Shown: piece by piece, positions 48,430 through 60,200 of the stretch
Layout of the letters: each line of letters opens with the position of its first letter
Position numbering within the stretch: position 1 is the first letter of the stretch
DNA from: Tetradesmus obliquus
Taxonomy: Eukaryota; Chlorophyta; Chlorophyceae; Sphaeropleales; Scenedesmaceae
Reading direction: 5' to 3'
DNA length: 64,000 bases
Assembly (NCBI GenBank): GCA_030272155.1
Contig: CP126195.1
Location: forward strand, 5,315,001 to 5,379,000
The notes under the pieces: model-generated
Told to the model about the DNA's origin: nothing
Database searches by the model: none
What the model saw: the letters and a program-made list of their open reading frames with translations, nothing else
Position numbers and translations under genes: made by a program

Positions 48430-50443
48430 GAGATGAATGCAACAGCTATGGGACTGCCACCAGCAGCTGTTGTGATCTGCATTGATCAGCGTGTCTTGCC
48501 TAGGATTGGTACCTCAGGGAGCTGTGCAGTTGGTGTCTTGGTGGCACAAGCAGCAGCTGCGCGCAGAAGAGGAAAGTTGATGTAGGTACAGCATGGGCAG
48601 GTGTGTTGGCATGGCGCGGCCAGTGCGGTACCGCTGCTGCACAGCTGTGCGCTCTCCTCCCATCAGCTGCTGGCTGCTCATTACAGTTGAATCACACCCC
48701 TCCTGTTGCTGCTGCTGCTGCGCACCTCAGTCTGCTGACGGCACGCCCGTCCCCGTCAGCGTGTGGACCTCCACGCTGCAGCGCACCATCCAGACAGCTG
48801 CCGCGCTGCCCTTTGCCAAGCTGCGCTGGAAGGCGCTGGACGAGATCGATGCGGGCATCTGTGACGGCATGACGTACGCGCAGATCGCGGAGAAGCACCC
48901 GGCCGAGTACGAGGCGCGCAAGAAGGACAAGCTGCGCTACAGGTGCGGCCCATGTTATGTTGCCATGTGAAATGTTACTTTGTATTGCAGGGCGCGCGGT
49001 TGTAGGGGTCATGGGTGGGTTGGGGGGCAGGCAGCAGAGCCGAGTACAAGGTGCAAGAACGACAAGGTACGCTACAGGTGCGGCAAAGGGTCCACATGTT
49101 TTTTTGGTAAATACATGAGCCTGTCGATGGGTGATCGCTGTGAGCATATAGGTCGTACTCTCTTGCGCCGCGTGGAATGCAGCTGCCGCCACCGCCATCA
49201 ATGCGGCGCTGCATCCTCCCCGACCTGCAACATACAGCACAGCAATCAAGGCTATCATTCGACTCACTTTCTGCTGCTGTAACCCATCACCACACAGGTA
49301 CCCTCGCGGCGAGAGCTACCTGGACATGATTGCGTGCGGTGCACCACAGCGTGAACAAACACATGGCATCTTTCTCACACAATTCTGCTGCTGCTGCTGT
49401 CAACACACAGGTACCCGCGGGGTGAGAGCTACCTGGACATGATTGCGCGGTTGGAGCCAGTCATCAGCGAGATGGAGCGCGAGGGCGAGAGCATCGTCAT
49501 CGTGGGCCACCAGGCCGTGCTGCGCGTCATCTTCGGCTACCTCATGGCGCAGGTGCGTCTTGGCTTCGCCAGTATAGGGGGTTGATGCAGTTCAGTGCTT
49601 CATGTGGTGCGGGGATCAAAGCGTGATCTTCGGCTACGTCATAGCGCAGGTGCGCGCTGTTTCAACAAGAGACGGAGGCAGCTTGTATTGCCTATGGCGT
49701 TGTGGCTGGTGGTTTTGAATGCATGACACCGGTGCAGCCAACCTGAACCACACGTTACTGCTGCCCTTGCTCCCCTGCTTTCCCCCCGCAACCCAGGCCG
49801 CCATCCATCCACATCTGCTTGCATGCGCTTGACAGTCCGCTGTTTTGTTGATGCCCTTGCTGTCGACATCGGCATGCATGCGCTCGCAACTTAAGTTCCT
49901 GTTTCTGCTGCCGTCATTGCTGCCGCCCTGCAGCCCCAGGCCGCCATCCCCTCCATCCACATCCCGCTGCACACCGTGATCGAGCTCACGCCCCGGCCCG
50001 ACGGCACGATGGGCGTTGAATACATCCCAGTGCCCATTCAGCTTGGAGATGGGCCGCATGCACACCCCTCTGACCTGGCAGCAAGCATGGAGGCGAGCAT
50101 GGGAGAGCAGCAGCAGCTGCCGCCGGCGCTGCTGCAGCAGCAGTGCCAGCTGCAGGCGCAGCTGGCGGCGGCTGTGGGCTGCGGTGCAGCAGCAGCAGCA
50201 GCAGTGGGTGCGCCAGCAGGGCCGGCGGAGGATGCTGCTGTTGTGATTGGGGATGGTGTGTTGTGTAATAAAGTTGCTGAGCAGCAGCAGCAGCAGCAGC
50301 AGCGGGATGGCAGCAGGGCGTCATCAGAGAGCACGGACTCGTTTGTGTCGGCGCCTGCGGAGATGCAGCGCATGAGCAGCTGCAGCAGCAGCAGCACGAT
50401 TGCGCAGATGGCTGCTGCGGCGGCTGTGGCGCAGATGCACTAA
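42726..50443 (+). CDS. 6-phosphofructo-2-kinase/fructose-2,6-bisphosphatase
   Basis: Twelve exons sum to 634 aa: 42726-43008, 43413-43464, 44138-44240, 44530-44599, 44947-45005, 45455-45589, 46516-46610, 47096-47174, 48091-48255, 48731-48942, 49411-49552 and 49934-50443. The bifunctional cytosolic enzyme makes and degrades fructose 2,6-bisphosphate, a regulator of glycolysis versus gluconeogenesis and sucrose synthesis. PFK-2 part: Walker A GLPGRGKT created across intron 1, FNVGQYRRK, ILDATNST, FIENICADP, PDYQGVDTEQ and INRISGYLPGKIVFFLM. Phosphatase part: RHGES catalytic His, a second Arg in TLQRTIQTA, Glu in DEIDAGICDG, and GHQAVLR with the second His. Both halves look active. The first 80 or so residues show no starch-binding CBM20 as found in land-plant forms. 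The tail of about 130 aa is Gln/Ala/Ser-rich. The first in-frame ATG is at 42726. Introns hold many exon echoes. Confidence 0.95.
43227..43262. repeat. (CAG)n microsatellite, intronic
   Basis: About 12 CAG units in intron 1 of the PFK-2/FBPase-2 gene. Confidence 0.9.
43653..43685. repeat. (CAG)n microsatellite, intronic
   Basis: About 11 CAG units in intron 2 of the PFK-2/FBPase-2 gene. Intron 2 is CAG-rich over several hundred bases, so long poly-Ala or poly-Gln frames there are not genes. Confidence 0.85.
44024..44400 (+). repeat. Echo copies flanking PFK-2 exon 3
   Basis: The acceptor edge of exon 3 (44138) is echoed at about 44024-44066, complete with the ATGCAG acceptor. Its donor edge (GACGCGGAGTTCTTCGACCA) is echoed twice downstream at about 44325-44362 and 44379-44412. 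Confidence 0.85.
45353..45400 (+). repeat. Echo of PFK-2 exon 6 acceptor edge
   Basis: A copy of the start of exon 6 (45455; VCEALRGRV) about 100 bp upstream, preceded by CCAAG rather than a good acceptor. Confidence 0.8.
45552..46100 (+). repeat. Five-copy exon-edge plus intron array
   Basis: A unit of about 120-130 bp starts inside exon 6 and repeats through intron 6, with copies near 45552, 45678, 45806, 45926 and 46056. Each holds the YSPDYQGVDTEQ-coding exon end, usually a GAGCAG/GTG donor, and the same intron stretch (ACATGTTGCTGCATTGTGTG-like) leading to the next copy. Divergence rises towards the 3' copy. Confidence 0.95.
48253..48325 (+). repeat. 18-bp tandem repeat at PFK-2 exon 9 donor
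   Basis: Three to four copies of a unit containing AGCTTGCAGGAAA begin right after the exon 9 donor (48256). A (CAG)n tract follows at 48397-48430. Confidence 0.8.
49297..49830 (+). repeat. Echo copies of PFK-2 exons 11 and 12
   Basis: About 49297-49345 copies the acceptor and start of exon 11 (RYPRGESYLDMIA). About 49619-49652 copies its donor end (VIFGYVIAQ). About 49793-49830 copies the start of exon 12 (QAAIPSIHI). Confidence 0.85.
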
Positions 50444-51484
50444 GGGCTGGCTGGCTGACTGCTGCTGCTGGCAGCAGAGCAATGTATTTGGTGAGGTCCA
50501 GGGAGATGTATTCGAAACATAGCTGGACTGTGTAGCTAGCTGTGCAGTTTGCTTGGTATACGGCAGGAGCAGCATACAGCAGTCTGTGCTGCTGGTTCGG
50601 ATGCATGCTTGCTTGGGCGTGATGGGATTCGAGGGGTCCCGTTTGCACAAATTGTGCATTCTTGGGCGTTCTGGGGCGACGTGCTGCTGGGAAATGGTGT
50701 TCTGCGCGAGGGCTGTCATTGAACACCGTTTTGTTTCTGGCAAGCAGCACTTGTCTTGTGTGTGTGGGCTGTGCCGGTCGCAGTCTGGGGTTGTACCGCT
50801 GTGCCGTATGTTGCCATCGCAGGCATGGCATATGTTGTCATGCCTGCGATGTGGCTGCGGCAATGTGCGTTGGGTGTGTGCCAAATGACAATCAGGTTTT
50901 TAGGTTTGGAATCTGTTGATGCTGCTGCGTTGCACGTCAGATTGCGCTGAGCTATTGGAGCAGGCACGCTCGACTATGCAGCAGCTGCCTCTGCTGCTGC
51001 CTGTGCTTCTTTACTTTCTTGTACCCATGGTATCACCCACCCGGCGGTTAAGCGGCTTTGTGTGACGCATGCTGCGGTGGCGATCTGCCGAGCTTTGTTT
51101 GAAGGCTGCACCCGGCCTCTTTGTACAACTAGCATTTTGAAAACCTTGGCATGATTGGGGCTCTGCCAAAACAGCAGCAGCAGCACCTAGCCAGCCCTAC
51201 GCCACGTGTTTTTGTGGTTTGGATTGCGCTACAGGGCATCTGTGGTTTTGTGGTTTGAAAACCTCGGCATGGATCCTGCATAATTGACCTGTGCGCGGCT
51301 GTGAGATGTTGCTGCTGCCGCCTCGCTGCCACATGCTAGCGGATCATGAGGCAAGCAACATGACCTTCACTGGTGCCTTGCTGCCTGTTCGAACAGTAGC
51401 ACTGTTGAGGGTGTCTTTGAAAGACACAGCTGTCATGGTTGGGTCAGCAGGGTCCCAATAGCCAGAGGAATCAGCCTCGCAACC

Positions 51485-51524
<40 letters not shown>

Positions 51525-52883
51525 AGGGTGCAACCTTATGCATACAAGGTAGCTGTTGATATGCCTGATCGCCTTGGAACCTAATGTGGACGAGGGTGAT
51601 GCGCAGCATTTGCTCTGCAGGATGGCCTCGCGTGTGCCTGGTGTATTTGTTTGTGAATGCTGTTTATTGGTGCTTTTCTTGCATGATGCTGCTGCTGCAT
51701 GCAAGGCCTTGGCAAACCACATTGCCAGCCTGCATTGTTGTGCTCACGAGTTTGTAGGCTGAGTGCATTATTGTGATGTGACATGTTACCCTTGACAGGC
51801 AGCAGTGCTGCGAGAGAGCCGTAGTGCTAATGAGCTGTATCGCTCTGCTATAGCGTGACACGCAGTTGATTCATTTGCTACAAGTGAAACAAAGTTGAGT
51901 TGAAGCAAACTCAATTTGAGTGGTGCATGCATTTGCTGGTGCTGCTCCACATGCAGTGCGCTCAGCAGCCTTGCAGCATGGTGTGTGGTGTGCGTGTTCT
52001 GGCTGCGGCTGCTGCCGCGGCATACATGTATGTGTGCGAGTTGTTTGTGACTCATAGCATTGGCTGGATCCCTGATGCTGGGCCAGCACAGCACTGCTAA
52101 GCTGAGAGGGTTGCAGCTGTTGATCAGCACTAAACCGTTTCTTGGTGAGTGAAGCAACTCACATCTGTGCAACCGCAAGGGTGAACGCTCTGTAACATCT
52201 GCATGATTATTGATGTCACATGCTCTGTCAAGATCTAGATGCCTTCTGCAGCAGCACCACCTGCTGCACCAGCCCCATCTCACCATACGCGCTGACTTGC
52301 TAGCAGAAACAACTGAGCCCCGAGAGCAGACTTAAATGAGCACTTGAGTCAGCAACCTTGCCAAGGGCATGGTGTTCACCCTCTGTGCTGTAGGGTGTGG
52401 GGCACGTGTTTCAAATGCATTGGAGTTGGCTGGGCCTTGCAGTACAGCATTGCAGATGCGTGACTGATGCATCTTTGTTAACGTGCGAGATGCCTCAGGC
52501 AACAGGCTGTTGGCACACATGCAGTGACCAGCAATGCCAACATGCAAGATGCCTGTGCACACATGTATCCATACAGACGTATGCTCACCTAGAATACTAC
52601 AACACTGTGCCCTTTTAAGACTACTGCAGTCACATGCATGTGGCTTCTGTTCCAAAGAAACAATTCATGCTGGCAACGCTTCCATACGATACAGCCCAAG
52701 CTGAACTCGGGATCAAACAATTTAGTGTACCCAATTTGCTTCGCCATCAACCTCAAGCTTGTAGCGTTATAGGAATTGACTTGAGCCACACAACTTCACA
52801 CAGAACTTACAGCACACCAGGGTAGGTACCACCCAGCAACCGAACTTGAATCTATCAACCCGACCGTTCAACCCAGTGCAAGC
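50444..52883. other. Convergent intergenic region
   Basis: No gene supported between the PFK-2/FBPase-2 stop and the stop of the minus-strand ARM gene. The first 1.5 kb is G/T-rich on plus, like other 3' regions here. A (CTG)n tract lies at 51487-51520. Plus-strand TGTAA occurs near 52191 and minus-strand TGTAA near 52806. Confidence 0.45.
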
Positions 52884-54229
52884 TCACACCCGTGGCAACC
52901 GAGACTGATCGGTCCGCCTGGTGTCATCGCCGCTAGCAGGCACCCTCACAGCAGCTGTGCCTGCAGCACTCAAAACGCCAAGCAACTTCTGCGCATCTAC
53001 AGCAGCTTGCCTGGCAGGTGCGTCGCTGCTTGTTAGTAGCGGACGCAGCGCTGCATCGGCTCCCAAGGCAAGCATACCTTCCCTGGCAGAACCTGCAGCT
53101 GCGGAACGATTGCCTGCCATCAACGCACATATTGCCTCGGCTGCGTTGATGCGCACCGCTGCTTCGCTGCTGCTGAGAAGCGCCACCACACGAGCCAAGC
53201 CGTCGGCAAGCTGGACGGCGATCTTGCTGCTTTCATTAGAGTATGTCATGCTCCTGAGCGCGACAAGCGCTGCATTCTGCACCTTCTGGCTGCTGCTCTT
53301 GCCCAGCAGCCTCACCAGCTGGTCGATTCCACCAGCTTTGCGGATGTCTGTGATGCGGGAAGGACTCAGAGCAATGTTTGTGAGGGCTGCTGCCGCACAG
53401 CGCTGCACCCCCTCATACTTGCAGCACAGCAGGTTCACCAGTGGCGGTACTACCTGCGGGACACGCACCTGCGCACTGCAGGCTGCTAGCCTAGACAGCG
53501 ATGCTGCTGCATGCTCCTGCGCATCTGCGCAATGCGAAGGACCCAGCAGCTTGAGAAGCTGCTGCAGGCAGCCGGCTTCCACGAGGCGGAGTACTGCTGG
53601 CGCGTCGTGATATCTATGGCATAGTGCAGCGCATACACTGCGGGCGTCTGAACTTCGGCTTATTTTTTTGGCCAGCAGCTGCAGCACATCTTCTGCTTCT
53701 GGTGTGCTGCTACCTGCTTCTGCAGCTGCTCAAGTTGGTGCCGCAGCTTAGCATTCTCGACGTCCACCTGCTTGCTCTGCTGCTGCAGCGACTCGCACTG
53801 CGCAGTTGCCTGATCTTTCTGCTGCTCAGCATCTTTGAGTGTGGCAAACACTTCATCCAGGGCTGCAGCTGCTGCTTGCTTCTCCAACTGGTCTGCTGCG
53901 CCAGCCAGGAACTGCAGCAAGTGCGGCACTGCGCCATGCATGCACCTGCTGTTATCTGGATCCCTGGCTGCTAGGCTCAGTACAGAGATCAGTGATGCGA
54001 TAATCGCGTGCTGCTGCTGGCTTTTAACGGCTGTCTCCAGTCGCTGCACAAGGGCCTGCACAACCCCTGACTTTGCCCAGTAGCCATGCTCAATGCTTGC
54101 CTGCCACTTGTGCCGATCCTCCGCAAGCAGCCTCAGGGCATCCAGCACTTCACTGTCATGTTGGCTGTCATGTAAGCTCAGAGCTGCGGCACTCGTCTGG
54201 AAGCACATCTTCAGCTGTTCAAGGTCCAT
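52884..54229 (-). CDS. Armadillo-repeat protein with coiled coil
   Basis: Two overlapping minus-strand frames must be joined. Frame A runs from ATG 54229 to about 53714: about 110 helical residues and a charged coiled coil (QLEKQAAAAALDE to LRHQLEQLQKQ). Frame B runs from 53678 to the stop at 52884 and holds ARM-like helical repeats such as VVPPLVNLLCCKYEGVQRCA, GGIDQLVRLLGK, AALVALRSM and INAAEAICALMAG. A 35-nt GT-AG stretch at 53713-53679 would join them in frame (436 aa), but that is very short for an intron, so a one-base assembly or real indel is equally likely. ARM proteins are protein-binding scaffolds; the partner is unknown. A splice-acceptor-like CAG just before 54235 means an upstream exon may exist. 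Unlike the neighbours, this gene has few introns and no exon echoes. Confidence 0.75.
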
Positions 54230-54488
54230 GCCCGCCTGCTGGCACAAGCATGAGCAATGGAAGTGCAGCAGTTGTGACCCGCGTGAGTTCTGCCTGGCAT
54301 GTGTTGGGGTTTTGTGCCTCAGTGCTATGCTGTTTACGAAGCTTGTGCGCCAGTCAGGGTGCAGCAGGGGTAGCAGAACAACTGAGTAGTGCTGAAAAAG
54401 CTGCCATCTGCGGCAGTTCTGTCCCCTTTACATATGGACGTCTTTAGATATAAGATGAGAGGATTGGTGTGCAAGAGTTCTGCTGCAG

Positions 54489-54521
<33 letters not shown>

Positions 54522-55820
54522 GGGCGCTCCAGTGTCTACCACTGTTCAGTTTCCCGCTTCTGGTAACATCCTGGTGCAAGTCGTGCAGCACGTGCTATCT
54601 GCTGCTCCTGCACGTGCTGCTGCTGCTGAGCTACGGTACGTGTGCAGTGCAGCATGATGAGCTCCTTACCGGTGATGGGCTGGGGCTGGGGCTGGGAGAG
54701 GGGCTGGGGGAAGGCGGCTTGGGGGAGGGCGACTGCTCAACATGCACATGAGACACCACACATGTGCACTGGTTAGAAGCTGGGTGGGATCAGCGGTACA
54801 GCAGCACGCTGTTGATAGAGACTTTATTGTGCAGGTGACCGTGCAAGCGAAGCGGTCTGCGACTGCTGTGCATTTTCTGGCAGGCATGCGCAGATCTCAT
54901 GCAGGATCTCATGTTAGCACCACAGACATCAGAATGCAGCTTGTTGGTGAATCAGATGCTTCTGCTGGCCGCCATGCTCGGCCTGCTGCTCTTGTTAGCC
55001 TCCCAGCCTGTCAAATGCACACAAACTGTTGGCTGCATCTTGCGCTGCTGCTGCGGCCGCAGTGGCGCAGTTGCAGCGGCATCTGGGATAATGTTGCCAC
55101 ACCAGAGGGAGCACTGCACTGAAACTCACCATGTTATCACGAGTGTAGCTCCAAGACTCAGCAGCACTGCAGTCAGTGAGTAGTGACCAGCTTGATCAAT
55201 GAGCAAAGTGCAGGTACCAGCTGAAACACGTGACTTAGTTTTCCAACGGCTTGCAGCCCTGCTTGGCCTGGTGACGCTAATGCTCTTTTACTGAACCATA
55301 GATGCAGGAGGTAGGCGAACTGTGCTTGGACTGGCGATGATCAGGGGAGTTTTGGTGCAGGCTGCGTGCAGGCAATTGCGCAATATCAGGCTGCGCGTGG
55401 CTGTATAGCAAATGAAACGCTCACATTTCACGATATACAACAACTCGATTGATTGTTTTCCCGTAGTCTGGCCAAATAGATACGTGTGTTCGTTTATCAG
55501 AGCTGCTGAAGTGCTCCAAGTGGTCCGGGGTAGTTTTGAGTTTTCAAAGACGAAAAAAGCGCAGTATACCAGCAGTCACCATGCTGAGTAGTCAAGTAGG
55601 CTGCCAGATCTAACACATCGGCCCTTCGCCTGACCTTCAGTCCGTGCTTAAAGGCTGAGCGTGCCTACATTAGCTGGCTGAGAAGCAGGAGATGCAGTAC
55701 ACACAGTGATTCGATAACCAAAATTTTGTTTTGAGTACTTCTTTGAGTTCCGCCAAAGCTGTGAGACAGCCCAGCAACAACTTGGAAGGCCTTTGGTGAA
55801 TACGGTGATACGGGCGAGCC
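54230..55820. promoter_or_regulatory. Divergent intergenic region, ARM / dynamin
   Basis: About 1.6 kb with no supported gene, holding a (CTG)n tract at 54495-54523 and a G-rich cluster at 54677-54729. It probably carries the promoters of both neighbours (inferred). Confidence 0.4.
54677..54729 (+). promoter_or_regulatory. G-quadruplex-capable G-rich cluster
   Basis: Repeated G3-G5 runs separated by 1-4 bases (GGGGCTGGGGCTGGGAGAGG and onward to GGGGGAGGG) satisfy the usual four-run G-quadruplex pattern on the plus strand. It lies about 450 bp upstream of the minus-strand ARM start. Confidence 0.6.
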
Positions 55821-56933
55821 ATGGCTACAAGGCTGGTACGCAGCAGCTGATCGCCTTATGATGTTCTTGGTTAAGCTCGGGACGCATGCATGCTGCCAAT
55901 CCTGCAGTTGTTTCGTGCGGAGTGGCCAGGGCTTGTGCAGCCACACTGTGCCACTCGGACTACTCGAGTGACACCACACCAAGCTTCAGCCACGCTAACA
56001 CTGCATCTGTGCAGACAGCAGAACATGCAATCTTCTGCTCCTGCACATGTTTGAAGCCCTGCTGCTGCGAACAACGCTGCTGCTTCACTGCTCCTTGCTG
56101 CCCACAGCTACCTGTACCAAGGGTGGTTGAGGAGCTTGAGAAGGCTCGCACAGTGCTAGCTGACGTAGGATTTGACCTGGCGAAAAGAATTCCATCCATT
56201 GTGGTCATTGGTGACCAGAGCACCGGCAAGAGCTCGCTGCTGTCGGCACTGACAGGGCTGCAGCTCCTGACTGGCGACGACACTGTCACCCGCGCCCCGC
56301 TCAAGATCTTCATCAGGCCTGGCACCGAGCACAAGGCCACACTGCATTACCGGCTGCTCAAGCAGGATGGCTCATTTGAACCAAAGTGAGGTTGCACACT
56401 ATCTCAAAGCAGCAGCAGCTTGCAGGTGATGATGGTGTGCACACAGCAGCGACGTGCTTGACTGCGCTGTCAGGTGCACAGCCCCTGCCCTTCACACAGC
56501 TGCACGCACTGTGCTGGCTCGTGCCTGCCAAACTTGCATGGTATGCAATCATATTAAACTCTATTGCTAGCTGGTACTTTAGGCATGTATACATCTGTTC
56601 GCATGTCCAGTGTGTTGCTTCTGCGAGTAACACACCCATCTCCCACCACCCTGCCCTACCCTGTCCCCGCTGTCTGCTGCTATAGGGAAGAGGAGCTGCC
56701 AGCAGCTGCCCTGAGTCAACAGCCAGAGAAGGTGTCTGAAAGCATCCGCATTGCACAGCAGCAAATGTATGAAAGCCTGAAAGCTGCTGGCAACGGTGCT
56801 GGTTCACACGTGCTAGGGAGCCTGATTGACAACACATGGCTGCTGAAGGACCACATCGAGCTGTTTGTGGACATGCCTGGCGAGAAGGGCTGCTTCACTG
56901 TGGTGGATCTGCCAGGTGAGCTTGCCCTGCAGG

Positions 56934-56973
<40 letters not shown>

Positions 56974-56978
56974 GCTGC

Positions 56979-57025
<47 letters not shown>

Positions 57026-57559
57026 ATGCTGGTGGTGGTGCAGCTGCAGCTTGGAGCTTGGCTGTGACTGCAGCTGTGCTTCGGCTTTCTGTGCCACCAG
57101 CGATGGGCTATTTGAATGCACCCTTGCTGCTGCTCACTTGTTTCTTCTGCTTGGGTGCGTCTGTTTCTTGTTTCGATCCACACTGTAATACCGTAGTGAC
57201 ACATGATGAATTGACAAAACTCCTATTTTTTGAACTGTCAAAACAGTGTTGTATTTATAAGATCGATTTTGTCCAATCTTTTTGTGAAATGGTTTCTCCG
57301 ACTGTCAAATTGTATTATACTTACAAGCAAACTTGCCAAGCAGCGGCGAAAAAGCTTAGAAATTCCCCTCGCGGGGCGAGTGAGGCTCTAGATCTCGTTC
57401 AGACCCGCCCGGCAAGAGCGGACCAGCCCGCCAAGGTCGATCAAAGCTGCACAGCGCTCATTGCAAACACATGTCAACCGTGACTACTGTTGATTTATAG
57501 CAGGAGGCATTGGCCCTGGCTCTGGCTGCATGGCTGTTGCTAGCAGTGGTGACTGGGGG

Positions 57560-57591
<32 letters not shown>

Positions 57592-60167
57592 ATGCTGCTG
57601 CTGCTGCTGGCGGCAGTGCAGCGCCAGTGCCGACAGCAGCAAATGTGCCTGGAACATCTACTAGGACATCTTAGTAACATGTGCACTGTACACAGGCAAT
57701 ACAGTGTATGGCAACAGTATTTTTGGTAGTGGGCACCGAAGTTGCATGACTGGTGAGTACCTGAGCTGCCAAATGACAAACAAGCGAATATGAATTGTTA
57801 GGTAGGGTCGTACAGCAGATAAGGAAAACTTGGTTTTTTTCTGGGTGTCATATGTTTAAATCAAGGTATTTTGAGCGCGGTCAAAAGTGCAATTATGGTC
57901 CAAAATCGCTGTCATATCTAAAATAATAAATATTTTTCGGGGCTGTCAAATCATCAAGCGTTACTACGGTACTGGGAGCACGCTATATTGATGTTGGTGG
58001 TATCGTTTGCTGATGTTCGTCTAGCTGGTTTGTCTTATATGCAACCTCCGCAAGCTGCACACGAAAAAGGCTTCGTTTTGTCAAGTGGCATGTGATGTCA
58101 AACCATTGGTTTGGTTTGAAGCCTATGAAGCCAGCCTCAAAACGCAACAGCTGGTGTGTCCCGCAGCCAATGCTGATTTGGGCAAGGGCCCTGGGTGTAG
58201 GTCCGCAGCTGCACATTGTGTGCTGGGCCAGATGTCACAGGCTGTATGATCAAGAACATTTACGCACGGACGAACAAGTCCATGTTACACTGTAAACAAG
58301 CCTGCACAGGTTGCCGCATAACCTTTTGCTGCTGTGCTGCAAACCTCACTGCATGTTGCCTACAGGCCTGCACAGGCCTCAAGGCAGAGACGTGTACACA
58401 AAGAAGCTTGAGGACTGGGTGACCGAAAAGATTGCACCTGACAACGTCATCATCCTGAGTGCCATGACAGCAGCTACTGCAGTGGCTGCAGGCAAGACAA
58501 ACCTGTCTGTGGCGAACAGCCTGGCATACAACGTCGACCCCCAATGCCGGCGCACCCTAAGCATCATTACAATGGCTGACAAGGCAACTGACAAGATCAC
58601 GCAGGTGCTGCAAGCGGCAGTGAGGAATAGCAAGGAGCCACACACAGGCTGCGTCGTGGTGAGTCAAAGCTGCAAGGCAGTGCTATTGAGCTACAGGTGC
58701 GGCTTCTGGCCGTGCAGAAGACTAGCAGTGGTGGTCCAGGGGTCGGGCAGCCATGCAGATCAAGGCCAGCAAAATATGCATTTTAGTAAAGCATGTTGCT
58801 TCGCTGTAGCGATGCTGCTGCTGAGGTGCGGCAATTGCCTTTGTACAATGCACCAATGTACCACAAAGCAGGACGTGACACTGGTTTCTGCTGCGTGCCG
58901 GCTGCCGTGGCATGCAGGTGGCAACAAACCCACTAGCAGGTCAGACAGAAGAGGACTGCCTGCAGCAATTCCAAGGAGATGCTGCGTTCAAAGAGCTGGA
59001 GACGGCTGGTGGTGGCTTGGGCGTCAAGCACCTGTTCCAGAAGCTGGTGGATCTGCAGGAGGCAATGGTACTGAAGCTGGACAGAAGGAGCTTGATGAGC
59101 GAGGTGCATGTAGCTCAGACAGCGCAGCATACGGTTGCATGTGCCAGCAGCAGGTGTGTAATCATTACACAAACTCCTCGATTGCGCTTTGCTCCTGCTC
59201 TTGAGTGCAGCAAGCAGCAAGTGAGGGGCTTCTGGGGACAAGCACTGACCAGCTGGATGTATAGGCTCATGAGCAACTAAAACTGCTGGTTGCCCACCAG
59301 TAACAAGATTGATGTTGTGCTGCAAAGCAGACAGTAGTTCATGCGATTTGCGGTGTGCCAGAAATGTTTGCCAGAACAGGCACTGTTGTGAAACTGACCG
59401 ACAAGCGGGCGCTCTGTGTCTTGTGTGTGTGCAGCTGCAATACAAGCTTGATGGGCTGAACAGCAGCCTGAAGAGCTACGAGAAGCAGCCTGACACAGAA
59501 GCAGCAGCAGAGGAGCTGGTGCGGGGCAAGCTGAGGCTGGTGCAGCTCAGCTTCTTCAACTCCTGCAAGAACGCATCCTCCGCTGATGACGGCGGCGCCA
59601 ACAAGGACACTATGATCGACGCCATGGATGCAGCAGCAAAGAGCTACGTCAAGAAACAGGTGCGCAGGGCAGCCATAGGCGCTGATGAGCATGGCGGTGG
59701 CTTGCATGCATTGCAGCTGACTGATCTGGCCAGATCTTCTGCTTATCGGCATCATACATGCACCAATTGGTTTGGCAGTGTCATACTTGCTCATGGCCCT
59801 GCCTGGGCAATACCGAGGCAGAAACATGGTTTTGCAGTGGTGTCTGTGACAATTGTTCACTCAAAGAGGTGCACATGCGCGCTTTGAGTTGGTTGGGTGG
59901 CAGACGAGTTTGCTCCAGGTACTGCATACAATTGCTGCATTCCCTCATTACAGCGCCTAAAATGCTGATGATTTTGCATTTATCATGCAACTCATACAAC
60001 CTTAAATAATATTTTGTATGGGTTCTATCAGGCCACCTTATCTAAAGCCCAGATGTGCAAAGCTATGCGGCATTGAAGCATGCATGCAAGACATATGTCT
60101 TCAAGGCAGCGTGTCTCTAGAAAGCTTGAGCGTTGTTGAAGTGCACAACAGTTTGCACCTCAAACTA

Positions 60168-60200
<33 letters not shown>

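Noticed and set aside
49986..50831. 281-codon minus-strand frame
   Set aside because: Antisense of the last PFK-2/FBPase-2 exon; Pro/Ala/His-rich low complexity.
52921..53610. 229-codon plus-strand frame
   Set aside because: Antisense of the ARM-repeat coding region, whose minus-strand frame shows clear helical repeats.
55886..56107. Open frame upstream of the dynamin GTPase exon with many Cys residues
   Set aside because: Open to the GTPase exon from an ATG at 55886, but the Cys-rich leader has no domain character and a good acceptor precedes 56108; more likely intron.
57360..57480. GC-rich piece inside the TIR element resembling a structured RNA
   Set aside because: A short CCCCTCGCGGGGCGAG inverted match exists, but no tRNA or known ncRNA fold could be built from it.
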